Assembly: GCA_016802295.1 (NCBI GenBank)
Contig: JAESIW010000064.1
Location: forward strand, 558,001 to 622,000
Direction: 5' to 3'
DNA length: 64,000 nucleotides
Source of the DNA: Brachionus rotundiformis
Taxonomy: Eukaryota > Rotifera > Eurotatoria > Ploima > Brachionidae
A model generated the notes under the pieces. That model was not told the origin of the DNA, searched no databases, and saw only the letters and a list, made by a program, of their open reading frames with translations. This document shows, one piece after another, positions 1 to 11,389 of this stretch; positions within the stretch are counted from its first letter, which is position 1, and every line of letters begins with the position of its first letter. The position numbers and the translations under genes were made by a program.

Positions 1-595
1 TTACATGCAGAAAGCTAGATATCAGATAATAGGTTTTTCTTTCAAAAGTTAATATCTCAATCTGTATAAAGTTTAAACTGCACTCTTAGCTTAAAAATAA
101 TAAATTTATATTTGTTTAATTTTAATAAAAAAACAACACTAAGAAGACTAATTAAATCAAATAAAAACTTCATCTTTATACTCTCTATATATATAATGTT
201 GTTACAAAGTGAACTTTAAATATTTAACAAAGACCTAATAGTTGCATAAAAAAATAAAATATTTCCTTAGTTTATAAACAATTCATAAGTTTAATACATA
301 AGTAAGTTTTTTAGCTTTAAGCTAGAGCCGAGTAGAACAATCTTAGAGCCTTTTTTAAATGAATCGAGTAAGCTAATGTAATCGATTTTAGCATTAAAAG
401 TTTTGAACAATTTGTAATATATGAAGCGATTAAGAATCTTAGGCATACTTAAGCTAACTTTTTAATTAAAGTCAAAATTTAATTTAGCTAATTCACTTTT
501 ATTTTCAATTAAAAAACTTTTAAAGTAAAAAAAAAAGTTACCCATTTATTTTGGAAAAAAAATAATTAAAAACTCTTATCAAATAATCAAATTAC
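1..595. other. A+T-rich flank, intron or intergenic
   Basis: Mostly low-complexity A+T sequence, presumably the first intron of the gene at 596-895. On the minus strand there is a 51-codon open frame from ATG at 446 to TAA at 291 with fairly ordinary codon use. It does not join in phase to the upstream exon and is too short to call. Confidence 0.3.
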
Positions 596-895
596 CTGAA
601 TTACTATTTCTTGTTGAGCTTGCTTAAGTTTTACTTCTAGATTTTCCCAATCAACAACAGGCAATTTGAATTCCTCATTCGATAATTCAAGATCATTTGC
701 TCCAAGATGCGGTTCTTTCTCATTCTTTTCATCATCAATTGCCTTATCTTGTTTTTTGAAAGATTCGTATTCCAGGTCCCGTAAATCATCGTCTTCTTTA
801 TCTTGGCATAGAGAAAATTCTTGCGTAACCAAATTAGCTAGTTCAAGAAGCTCATTTTTAATTTCGCTATCTATTTCGTTTTGATGAATGCTCAT
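596..895 (-). CDS. 5' exon of an unrecognised gene (partial)
   Basis: Begins with ATG at 895 and stays open for exactly 100 codons. It then reaches a good splice donor (CAG|GTAAT, exon end at 596), so this is a first coding exon and the ORF's last two residues are intron read-through. The peptide is acidic and charged, rich in Glu, Asp and Lys, with heptad-like Leu/Ile spacing at both ends. It has no signal peptide or membrane segment. I do not recognise the family. I found no downstream exon joining in phase within bases 1-595, so the rest of the gene is probably beyond the left edge of the window. The exon call is fairly good; the function is unknown. Confidence 0.5.
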
Positions 896-2764
896 TTTTA
901 AACTTTATCTATTTACATAATACAAACAATTTTGGGAATATCTATCTATAAAAAATATAAATTATCGGCAAAATATTTTTTTTCAGCTTGATTTTATCAC
1001 TTGAAATGAAACTAGATCTCTGTTTATCTATGAACCTCTAGATTACCAAATCAACACCCCAAAATCTAAATGTCAATTGCTCTTGTTAAACGAAGGAATC
1101 TAATTTGCATAAGCTTAATAAATTCACTGGCCTTTGAATTTGGTCAAACAAATTGGAAAAGAAAATATGTGAAAAAGTCGCCTACTTTCTAATTCTAATT
1201 GAAATTAAAATTTTTTTTTATAATATTTTTCCTCATTAATTGAGAAATTAAAGTTGCTTAGAACTTTCGATATGATCAATTCTAATTAAAAATTGAATTT
1301 AGGTTAAAACCTAGTCCAACTAGTAGACTACAATGTTTTCAAAATACAATACATTCTAGATGTTTACGCTCAAGTGTTTAAAAATTAAGAACATTTAATT
1401 TATTGAATGCAATATATTTAGCTGCATATAAAATTTATATTTAATGAATATTTTCATATTTAATTTGAAAATTATAATTAGAGTTCGTGCAAGTTTCTTT
1501 TGTCTAGCACAATTATTTATTAAAGAAGTTTTATCTATGTAGTGTTTTTTCTCTCAAATTTAAAGACTAAAAAGATAAAGCTTGTAATTAGAGTTGTATT
1601 TTTCTTTTAAGAACTTTGAAAATATTCTAAAAATCAATATCATCATGTAATTTTAATAATTAGGTAAATGCCTTACAAAAATTTTAAATGTTTGGCTGAT
1701 CACAACAGTTCATGTTAATAGAAACAAAAAGTTCCAAAGGTAACAAACATAAATCTCGCTTTATTGAGATATTCGCCTTGATGGTTATCAGCGAATGGTA
1801 GATGGGTGGTTTGGACCATTCATCAATAGCTTGTTTAATAAGCAGTCCTGCAGCACGAATTTCCACTATTTAAAGTCTAACTTGGACAATGGTGAAAATT
1901 TTTAATCTTATTGATAAGATTCAAAAATCTGGATTTATGCTCAATAAAAATAATCAAAATCATGAACAAAATAATTAAATTCCTCTTAAAAAAATTTAAA
2001 ACTTATCTATTCTGTCTTAAAAGTTTTAATTTCCAAAATTTGCAATAAGTTGAAACGCATGAAGGGATTTTGAAAAAGAGATGAATACATGAAAATAATC
2101 AAAATCTCAGTTGATTAACTAGAAAATGAATATAAATTTGTTAATATATTCTATTATATTAATTTATTAAAATATTTTAACACATTAGCAATTTTTTTTC
2201 TATAAACAATTGATTTATTCAATAAATAATTTCAAATTTAAATTTTTCTCATTTTGCTTTTTTAAAAAATCAATTTTAATCATTTTTTAATCGCGTTATT
2301 AGAAATTAAAGTATCTGATAATTAATGATATCAAGAATTAAAAAATTTGATATATTTTTTATAAAATTTTTTTAAAAGAACTTATTATCATTCTTAGTTT
2401 TGATAGGAGTCCAATTTTGGCAATTTAAGCTTTTTTTTAATTTGTCAAACAAATTCTTCTAAAACAAATTTTTTTATCATTTTCAAAATATAAAACAAAT
2501 TTCGCCTATTTCTTTTCATTTATTCCACATAAAGTTTTTTTCAAATTTGTCATTCAGGTCTTCTAAGTGCTTTATTCAAAATAGCATAATTTAAATTTTT
2601 CTATAATTCACCTTTAAAAAGTCATTACTTTTTTCTTGTTTTTATAATTAAATAATTTTTTTACAAAACCTATAGCAACAAACAAAATTTTATACTTTTC
2701 ATATAATTATCAGGCATAAAAGAAAAGAATAATTTTATTTTAAATTTAAAATTTTTCCAAAATT
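896..2764. other. intergenic, one unexplained open stretch
   Basis: Nearly all is A+T-rich and without coding character. The exception is 1684-1869 on the minus strand: about 60 open codons with richer base composition, preceded by a possible acceptor (AAATAG) and ending in TAA. It could be a last exon or a gene relic; I do not recognise the peptide and found no partner exon. Bases 2150-2760, just upstream of the Rieske gene, are T-rich and hold no recognisable site. Confidence 0.3.
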
Positions 2765-4090
2765 ATGATGACGCTTTATGCTTGGTTTTCCGAAAATTAT
2801 CAACTAATATTAATTACTATAACTATAAGTTTTTTATATTTTCTTTATTACAAAAAATACCGCTATTATGTTTTTCGTCAAAAAGATGAAGCCCCTAATC
2901 CCAATAAGCCAAGAGGCAAGTGTCCTCCTTTTTATCCCAATGGATGGTATCGTCTTTTGAATTCTGATGAATTGAAAATCAATGAAGTGAAGCATTTTGA
3001 CTACTGTGGTCGTAATGTAGTAGTTTTTCGAGGAACAAATAACAAAGTTTATGCTTTGGACGCTTTTTGTTCGCATATGGGGGCTAATTTGGGGAAGGGT
3101 GGTGTCGTCAAAAATCAATCATGCATTCAGTGTCCTTTTCATGGTTGGGTTTTTGACGGGGAAACAGGTAATTGTGTTGTATCTAGTGATAATTTAGCAA
3201 AAAAACAAGTTGACCAATTTGAGTACCATGATATTAAAGAATCCAAAAAAATCGATGGAGAATATTTGTTCAAATGCTATTCGGGCAATATAAATCTTAA
3301 AAAATACCATATCAGAGAGTTAAATGGAACCATTTTAGTATGGTTTGATAGCAGGAAAGAATTTCAAGATAACATACCATATGAACCTTTTGATTTGAAT
3401 GTTAAACTCGATTATAGAGGAGAAAGCATCAATTTTGTCAATTGTCACATTCAAGAAATTCCAGAAAATGGTGCCGACATTCGTCACTTTGACTTTTTGC
3501 ATACCAAATTATTTACTTTTACCTCTATTATTAAGTTTGAGTGGAAAATGCTTAGTCATAGAGCTAGTGAAGAAGATTTATACGAGGTTATGAAGCATAA
3601 GTATGATTTTATCAATGACTTTAAAATGAAGATTTTAAAAACTTATATAAACGAAAATAATAAAAAGTATATCAATGTTATCAGTTTGGATAGTTATGTT
3701 AAGATTTTTGGTTGGAAATTTTTCCTATTTAACGCAACTGGATTTCAACTTGGACCGGCTTTGGTTTACTTGTTCCTAAAATCAAAGTTATTTGAAGTCA
3801 CATTCGCTCAATCAATTACACCATTGAAAAAATTCAATATCAGAGTGACCCATCGTATTTTTGCTAGTTCATATTTGCCGTATTTTATATCTGCTTTTAT
3901 GCTCTTTTCGGAAGTTCAACAATTATTTTCCGACATGCTGATTTGGAATAATAAAATTTTTGGCTCTAAATTAACATACAACTTAAAGACTGAAGCTGAC
4001 AAAAACTTGATATCATGGAGAAATTGGTATGCTGGTTTTTATGAAGGATGCCACGAGTTCGAACAAAAACAAGAATCGCTTGATTGGTAA
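2765..4090 (+). CDS. nvd/daf-36: Rieske oxygenase, cholesterol 7-desaturase (DAF-36/Neverland type)
   Basis: Single-exon gene of 441 residues. Family knowledge: DAF-36/Neverland converts cholesterol to 7-dehydrocholesterol, the first step towards ecdysteroids or dafachronic acids, at the endoplasmic reticulum. Seen here: an N-terminal hydrophobic segment (about residues 12-28), then a Rieske [2Fe-2S] domain with C102-x-H104 (CSHMGANLG) and C123-x2-H126 (CPFHGW). A catalytic domain follows with the mononuclear iron motif around D238, H241 and H246 inside the family signature EIPENGADIRHFDFLH. Length matches the family (about 400-450). All cluster and iron ligands are present, so it should be active. 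Two ATGs lie in tandem at the start; either could be used. The lack of introns is notable among intron-rich neighbours and could mean a retrocopy or simple intron loss. Confidence 0.93.
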   Translation: MMTLYAWFSENYQLILITITISFLYFLYYKKYRYYVFRQKDEAPNPNKPRGKCPPFYPNGWYRLLNSDELKINEVKHFDYCGRNVVVFRGTNNKVYALDAFCSHMGANLGKGGVVKNQSCIQCPFHGWVFDGETGNCVVSSDNLAKKQVDQFEYHDIKESKKIDGEYLFKCYSGNINLKKYHIRELNGTILVWFDSRKEFQDNIPYEPFDLNVKLDYRGESINFVNCHIQEIPENGADIRHFDFLHTKLFTFTSIIKFEWKMLSHRASEEDLYEVMKHKYDFINDFKMKILKTYINENNKKYINVISLDSYVKIFGWKFFLFNATGFQLGPALVYLFLKSKLFEVTFAQSITPLKKFNIRVTHRIFASSYLPYFISAFMLFSEVQQLFSDMLIWNNKIFGSKLTYNLKTEADKNLISWRNWYAGFYEGCHEFEQKQESLDW

Positions 4091-5210
4091 ATCGTATTTA
4101 TTATAGATATTATAAAACAAATAACTTGAAAGTAATATTTTATTAAGTTATGACCCTTTAGTCTTTTAGTTTTTTGGCTTAGACAATCGAAAAATTTTTA
4201 ATAAAAATTTAAAGGTTTTTCTATTTTTTAACTCAAAAATGCTTTAATTTTAAAATATTTTAGATTTGATTTAATATTAAAAAAACTTAAATTAATATTA
4301 TTTAATTATTTAACAGTTATCTTAATATGATTCTTATAATTGAAAGACATAGCATTATTCCAGAAGAAAAATGAAATTTAAATTTTATTCTAAGATTGTA
4401 TTCTTTATTTTAGGACTTTTAAATAATTGAAACTAACTATACTTTATATTCGGAAAAATTTTAGATTTATAAAATATTGATAATAGAATTTTATGATAAA
4501 ATTATTATTAAATACAATTTACTCCAGAGACAATTTTAAATATAATTAAATCATGTTAAACCATTAACATACATTAATGTAAATAATAAAGTTGATCAAT
4601 TCAAATAAAACTATATTCAATTTTTCAACTCCAAAGATAACTGACAAATACAAAAATCTTATGATAAGCATTTTACAATTAAATAGATGAAGAATTTCTT
4701 CAAGAAATTAAACAAAATCAATTATATTTAAAAAATTTTTTACAATTTTTTTATGATAAATGCTTTAATTATATTTATTTATTTCCTTTTTAAATTAGTT
4801 TTTGTTTTCATGCAAGAATTTGAAAGGCATAAACAAGATTCATACAAAATATTAAATTTGCCAGGCTTTTAATGGATGCTTGAGTGTTTAAACACTGGGT
4901 CAAAAACCAAATTAATTAAAAGTAAAATTATATTCTTTTTATCTAAGAAATTGGATCCCAGATAATTTTGATGCGTCAACAACAAATAAGATAACAGTTA
5001 GGTTTTTGAAAAAAATTGATATAATAGAAGTTGCTAAAAATTTAATCATATTCATAAAAATATATTTAACATATGATCAATGGTCACTTAGAATCAAAAG
5101 TTTTTAACGATTATTTATTTTAATTAGTTTTAAAACAAAAAAATGACTTAAAATTTTAAATTAATTCTTCATTAATTATTTTGTTGACTAGAAAATTTAC
5201 CCTTTTAAAA
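4091..5210. other. intergenic, no feature seen
   Basis: A+T-rich spacer between the Rieske gene and the convergent APOL-like gene. No coding stretch, repeat or RNA gene recognised. Confidence 0.5.
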
Positions 5211-6051
5211 CTATTTTGATTTCATACTTCGAAATAAATCACGCAGTTCTTTTATCATCACAAGCTGTTCCTCGATTTGATCTATTAGTCTTGTGACTTG
5301 GACAGATGAGGGATGCTTTTCGTCCAATCCTTTTATCAACGATATCACATCCCACACAGCCAAAACCACTGCAACACTACTCAATGCAGTTTGTACAGCG
5401 CCTTTTGATATGCGAATTCCCCATTTTCCAAGAGTAAATGCAATTGAACCAAAGGCATCAAGAGATTTTAAACCACGAGCCGCCAAAAAATAACCAATAT
5501 TTCCTCCTTGAATCAAATAACCTGTTCGTATACTTTGAGCTATACTTGCTATATCACGAGCTTGTGAAAAAATAGAACGTCCCTTATTAGCTACATTAAA
5601 AACAGCTAAAACAAAAGCAGTTTTTTCTTCTATTCCACTTTCGATCAAAGCATTTGCTATTTTCTGGATAGTATCTAGATGCTTCTTTAACTCTTTGGTG
5701 AGCTTGTTTCTCATCTCACAAATAGATTCAGCTTTTTTTTGAAAAACATTTTTGGACCAAATAAAGTCGACAATTTCCGTGGTTAGATTGGTCGCGCCAC
5801 CAATCGAACTAACAACTCCGCCGTAGCCGGCTACAATCAAAGAGCCACCACCAGTGAATGGTGCAGCTAGTAGTCCACCAACCAGGAAAGAAGCTCCTGT
5901 CACGCTTGCAGTCGTTCCGATTGTTTTAGCTGTTTTACATCGTTCTTGATGAGAGTTTATATCATTTCTAAGTTTCTTTAGATCATAAACGAAATCTCTT
6001 GACTTTACTCTTTACATGAAGATCATGTATATTATCTTGATCATTCGGCAT
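5211..6051 (-). CDS. APOL-like: apolipoprotein-L-like protein, apparent frameshift near 5' end
   Basis: The long open frame (5211 to about 6000) carries the APOL family pattern. There is an N-terminal helix with K-L-R-x-D-I and H-x-x-R-C, then a Gly/Ala-rich hydrophobic stretch (GGLLAAPFTGGGSL, GYGGVVSSIGG), a charged amphipathic middle (KLTKELKKHLDTIQKI), further hydrophobic helices, and a coiled C-terminus (LIDQIEEQLVMIKEL). Vertebrate family members are membrane-inserting, lipid- and channel-related proteins; the role here is unknown. No ATG opens this frame. The nearest good ATG (6051) lies one frame off: its frame stops at 5983-5985, and the APOL frame is closed upstream at 6012-6014. 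The two frames overlap between, so a one-base indel (assembly error or real mutation) explains it best; a missed upstream exon is the alternative. No N-terminal signal peptide is seen. Confidence 0.7.
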
Positions 6052-6786
6052 TTTTAAAAAAATTAGCAATTAAAATATTTGAAACTTTTTTTTTAAATGA
6101 TATTAAGATACACTAGATGTTTTTTAAAAATCTAAATTAAAGTATTGTAAGAAATATTCTTACTAATTAGAGCAATTACAATACTTGGAAATCCTTTGCT
6201 TTAAATTGAACCATTAAATAAAATAAAAATAAAAAAGCTAAAAAAGCCTTAATAAGAGATTGATTAAAAAATTATTACTTCAAACTTTTGTAATCTTTAT
6301 TTAACTATTTAAAAAAATCTATTTAACTTTACACTTTATAAACTTTCATTTATTTTAATAAATATTTAAACACATAATTTTTTCGATTCAATTATTTTTG
6401 TGAGTTAACATATAAATGTGCGTAAAAATCTATCTCGTTAGCGCACGTTTAAGTGCGTTAGAACGATGTGCGTTAATAATTTGGTGTTTGTTAATAAGTT
6501 TTGGATGTGCGGTAAAAAAAAATAAATGTGCGCCCATATAACAAATCCTAAACAAAAATTGTCCAAATATTTACATAACTCGTGATAAAAAGTTCTAATA
6601 AGATTATATATGTATATATGAATTTCAAAACATCAGATTTAATTTTCAATTATTTATTTATATCTTAAATTATCAATAATAATTAAAAAAATAAATGTAT
6701 ATTTTCGATATGTAAATAAAATAAAAATAAAACTAAATTTAATAATTTTACATTTCTTTTTCCAACAATTAACAAAATTATTTATA
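6052..6786. other. intergenic with GTGCG motif cluster
   Basis: A+T-rich spacer between two minus-strand genes. At 6417-6535 five copies of GTGCG, plus one on the other strand (GCGCAC), occur in about 120 bp, several followed by TTA or TAA. This is unusual in such A+T-rich DNA. No gene seen. Confidence 0.4.
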
Positions 6787-9700
6787 TCAAATAGGCTCCA
6801 TTTTAACCGGAGTCACATTTATTTCTTGACTTTGATTACATTCATTTTCTTCTTTATTATCTTCATAGCAAATCGGATGATATATTTTGTTATCAACTCG
6901 AATAGCATCCTTAAAATGCCATTCCTCTTTCTCAGAATACCAAAAAATTTCGAATGGATCTTTACAAATTGCGCAAAAGTCCTCTATATCATCGGTAGCT
7001 GGACAAGTTGTTATACCATTATTTGCAAAAAGGCTTCTATTATTTGTCTCGTCGGCTGCTATTTGATTTCTTTCCCCTACAGACTCTTCCTCATTGACAT
7101 TAACATCACTACTTACAACCTGTTCTTCACTTATTTCCTCAAATAATACCCAATCTTTGAGTGTGTAATACCAAGGTCTTGAGCGCGCTTTGTTAATTTC
7201 TTCTTTCTCTTTTTTATTTTGTCTATAATGCCAATCCAAATGTTTTGCATATCTACTACTAGTTGAGCCATTGGAAACTGCGTTTTTATTAAAACGATTG
7301 CCACATTCAGAACACTGGTCGCCACTATACAAACTCTTGAAAGCGGCCGTGTACTTTTGTTTGAGCAAATCGGCGTCAAAACTAGTCAAATCAGGAACCT
7401 TCATATCTTCTTGGTCTTTTTTGTCTGATTTGCATAAGTTTCCAAACAAGTTGTGTTTTTTTAATTTATTGAACAAGTCATGTACATCGGCCGGCTGTGC
7501 TGGTTTGGAAATTCTATCTACTGCTTTTAAAATGCTCGGATCAGTCGGTGTTGGCACTGGCTGAGCCATCAAAGAAGGCGGTTTTACAGTAATCGGCTTG
7601 AGTTCAATTTGTTGGGCTTTTTGACAAAGTTCTTTGGGCAAACGTCCACATATTTTGACATCCGGCGCCTCACCATATATACAGACCAAATGAGATCGAT
7701 TTCCAATATTAATCTCTCTTTCTGGTTTGTTAAACTGTAATTCGTAAGGCCTACCATCAATTATAACCTCGAAGCCAGGACCGCCCCAGGCCAACTCATG
7801 AGCTCTTCCATTTAACTTAATACGAATTGTCTTATCAAATGGGACTATATATGGCTGGTTGTCTATGTAGATTTCTTTGGGTGGGCCTGTAAATCTAATA
7901 ATGTGAAATTGACCATTGTCCATTTCAATGCATGGTACAGGCAGATCATATCTCATTTTGCGCGGAATTCCATCAATCATTATCCTTTTTGGTGGACACA
8001 CAAAACTTATCTCATGCTGTTCGTTGTCGTCAGGTGCCAATCTGGCTTTTAGAATGCTTGGTCCGTCTCCATAAGGTCCTCCATTGATGGTGCACACTTT
8101 AAAATTATTAAAATACATGTCCATGGTGCGACTGTCGATGGTAACATAGTATTTTTTGACTTGATTAAACATTGACGAGGCAAGAACAATTTGTTTTGGT
8201 GGTGAGTCCGCCCTAAATTGATAAGAGATGCCATCAATCCATAATTCGATGCGTTTTCCCATGTACATTAGGCGAACTCGACGCCCATTGAGCATTATTT
8301 CTTTGGTATTGTCGCCCATTTTGGACATACGCTGTTGGTCTACTTTGATATCTTTATTCTTAGTGTCACAAAATACCTCATGATCATGGTAATAGACTTT
8401 AATTGTTCGTTTAACATCTGGCTGAATGCGATACGAACGACCATCAATAATGAGCAATGAATCATTAGAGTTTTCATTGATGTAATCTCTAAATTTGATC
8501 GGAGGTAGATCTTTTAAATCATATTTTTCTTCTTCATTTTGTTCATTAATAGCTAAATTTTCTAGCTGAGGTACAGGTTGGGAAACCACTGTTGTAGGAG
8601 GTGATAATCTAGTTGGTTCAGGAGTAGGTTCTTTTTTGGGTGCTTCAGTTTCTTTTAATTCTTGGTCTTTATTTGTTCGATTGTTCAACACAGGTTGATT
8701 TAATTTGGGAGATTCAAGAACTTTGGCATTTTTAAGAATGCTCTTAACAAGGTTCATGTCTATACTTGGTATCAATTTGGATGGTTCAGGAGTAGATTTA
8801 ATCAATGGCTCTGTGGAGGTTTTTGGTGGAATTTGTGACATAAAGCGCAGATCTACATCCTGTGTTCCCTCGTCCATTTTAGACTCTTTTTCGCTTGGCT
8901 TCGCTGACTCCGTATTCTCACTAAGCCGAATTCGTTTGATGTTTTCAGGTTTTTTATCACTACGATCAGAAATGGGATGCTTTAAATTAGATGTAGATAC
9001 AGATTTAGACATATTTGTTTCATTTAGCTTTTCTTTTTTGGTTTCAAGACTAGGACTTTTGGGAAGTGTTTTTTTTGTCTGAGTTTTTTCATTCAAAGTT
9101 GGAGAGAGTTTCATTTTTTTGTTAATTTGATTAGTCGGATTTTGAATGTTAGATGCTTTTTTTTCTGGTAAATCACTTGGTTTTATACTATTTGTCTTGG
9201 GCGCTGGTTTTGTCATGGCTTTTACTTCTGATATTTTTTCATTTTTAGCAAGATTGTTATTTTTTGGAACCATTTTGGGCTTATTATTATTATTTGGATT
9301 AGGCTTTACTGGAGATTTATTTGCTATTGTTTGAACTGGGTTTTTCTTAACTGGTTGATTTTTGGTCATTATCTTGTTGCCAATGCTCTCGAGTTCCTTT
9401 TCAAAAAGAGTTTTTTTTGGCATCACAGGTTTTGGTTCTTGCTTTTTCGGCAAAGATTGTGGCGTTGGTGCCGCTTCTCTTACTGGCGCTTTCACCACGG
9501 TCGGAACATATGTCGGAATAACAGCCGTAATTGGCCAAGCTGGGTCAATTTTTTTTATCCGAACGTCAAGATCATATAAAGTTTGTACAGTGAACAAATC
9601 TAACCATGTTTGTCTTAACTTGTACAATGCTTTTCGGTTATTTTCGTCAACCTTTAATTAAAAAACTTGAGGTATTCAATCAATTAAATAACTTGTAAAA

Positions 9701-10241
9701 AATCAGCTAGGAGATCAATTAGACACGAAGTGGCTTTTCTTTACATAACACCCAAAGGGTCTTATCAAAGGATTATAATAAAAATTTTTATTTATGGTTT
9801 TTTAATTTTTATTTAAAATAATTAAAATTAAAAATATAAAAATACCTAAAAATTTATTTAAATTTAATTGGTAAATCGTAAGCCTACTTACCGATTTAAA
9901 GACTCTTTCGAAAAGAGCCACGATATTACGCTCAAAAATTTTGATATATGAGGTGTTTGTCTTGAAGTTCTTCATTATGGAATCGATTAAATATAAGCCC
10001 AAGATCTTGATGTCCGATGGAACCTTAGAAAATTATGTGTCATGAAATGCTATAGATTAATTGATTAAGGGATTACCTCATCTATATACTCTTCAATTGC
10101 CTTGGCAATAAAGTTATCGCTTCGGCAATAGTCTTCGGCTAACATTGTCAGAGAAATTATGACTGGTTTTAAATTTTGGGTAAGATCGGCGAACAGTGTC
10201 GCCTTAAAGTGAGTGTAGTCTTCTTCGTGAATGGTAGTCAT
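6787..10241 (-). CDS. PCF11: PCF11, pre-mRNA cleavage complex II subunit
   Basis: Three exons in phase: 10241-10077, 10023-9892, 9651-6787, giving 1053 residues. PCF11 binds the Ser2-phosphorylated RNA polymerase II tail and links 3'-end cleavage to termination. Residues 1 to about 135 are the CTD-interaction domain (YLIDSIMKNF, then LYKLRQTWLDLF and DVRIKKIDPAWPI). A long Lys/Pro/Ser-rich linker follows. About residues 490-770 hold repeats of the metazoan type, each an I-D-G-x-x-Y strand followed by PP-K-E-I. The C-terminus has two zinc fingers: CSEC with KHLDWH near 878-905, and CAIC with HPIC near 990-1025. Between them is the W-Y-x3-K-D-W segment expected to contact CLP1. The first start considered (TTG upstream) was rejected for the ATG at 10241. 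Introns are 53 and 240 bp. Confidence 0.95.
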
Positions 10242-11389
10242 GAGAAATTTTCTCAAAAGTTAACTCCTTTAAAGTGGGTGATGTGTTCAAAATGAAAAAA
10301 TTTCGTTTTGGATTTAAAAATTTTATTTTTTTTAAGATGAAAAATTCAAGAATAAAATATGAAAATTTTTGAGTTCTAATTTGTTTCGTTTTAGTGTATA
10401 TTTCATTTATATATATACTATGTTTAGTATTCACTATTTATAATAAATGCTTTTGCATATGTGTAGGAAATTTTTTTCAAATTGCAAATAAATCTATCAA
10501 AATGTTGAAATTTAAGATATTTCTAAAAAAAATATGTCCAAATTACATCAAATACGAGAAATTTAATAATTTATTTTATTTGAAGATATTTTAATTTTTA
10601 GAAGAACATTTTTTGTTTTTTTTTTTTCTCTATTTTTTTAATCAAAATATTTGTTAATTCAAATTTATAATTTTATTTTAAATAATTTTGAAAAATTCTA
10701 TAATTTATTTTTATTTTCGCTTAAAAAATATTGTGACAAAAATTTAGATCGAAAAATTAATTTTAAATAGGTTTTATTATACATGTAATTGACAAAAGGC
10801 TACAAGTTAAGAACAATTTTTCTTATTGAAAAATAAACCTTATTTGATTAATTTTTAAATAATATTCATTTATAATGTACCTTTTTGTATTATGGTTATT
10901 TTTATTGAATCAAAATAAACACTTGAGAAGGCACACAGAAGAGCAACTCGAACCATTAATGGTTTAATAATCTGAACTTTATGGAAAGGGTTCAAAGACT
11001 TAACTCAACAACATTGTGAACAAGGAAGGAACAATGTGAAATTATACAGCTAAAAAAGATGTTTGCCAATGTTCAACTTCTTAACTTTTGACAAATAAAT
11101 TTTTGAAAGACGAAAATATTTCTCAAAGCCTGATAAATCAGAACTTCACGCGTAGCAATCTATTACTATTAAATCCAAAATTTTAAATGACTATTTGAAT
11201 AATTTTTCTCTAATTTATCATAATCATAGTTAAAATATCAATTGCAAACAAAAATATAAAATAAATTTTTAAAATTTTTTATTGTATAAATTGTACTTTA
11301 CATATTCATAAAAAATGTTCTTTTGAGTTATTTTTTTAATCATTTTCAAAATTTAGCCCATTCAGATCCTTTTAAATAAAAATATAAAA
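10242..11389. other. intergenic, possible zinc-finger relic
   Basis: Mostly A+T-rich and empty. A less biased patch at about 10895-11160 includes, on the plus strand near 10920, a short open stretch reading KHLRRHTEEQ before a stop. It resembles the His-x3-His-Thr-x-Glu end of a C2H2 zinc finger. It is too short to call a gene and may be a decayed copy. Confidence 0.3.

Noticed and set aside
8705..9579. Plus-strand open frames opposite PCF11
   Set aside because: Antisense of the Lys/Pro/Ser-rich PCF11 linker; the PCF11 frame is supported by domains on both sides.
10394..10594. Plus-strand open frame of 66 codons
   Set aside because: Composition is what A+T-rich noncoding DNA gives; overlaps the PCF11 upstream region; no family resemblance.
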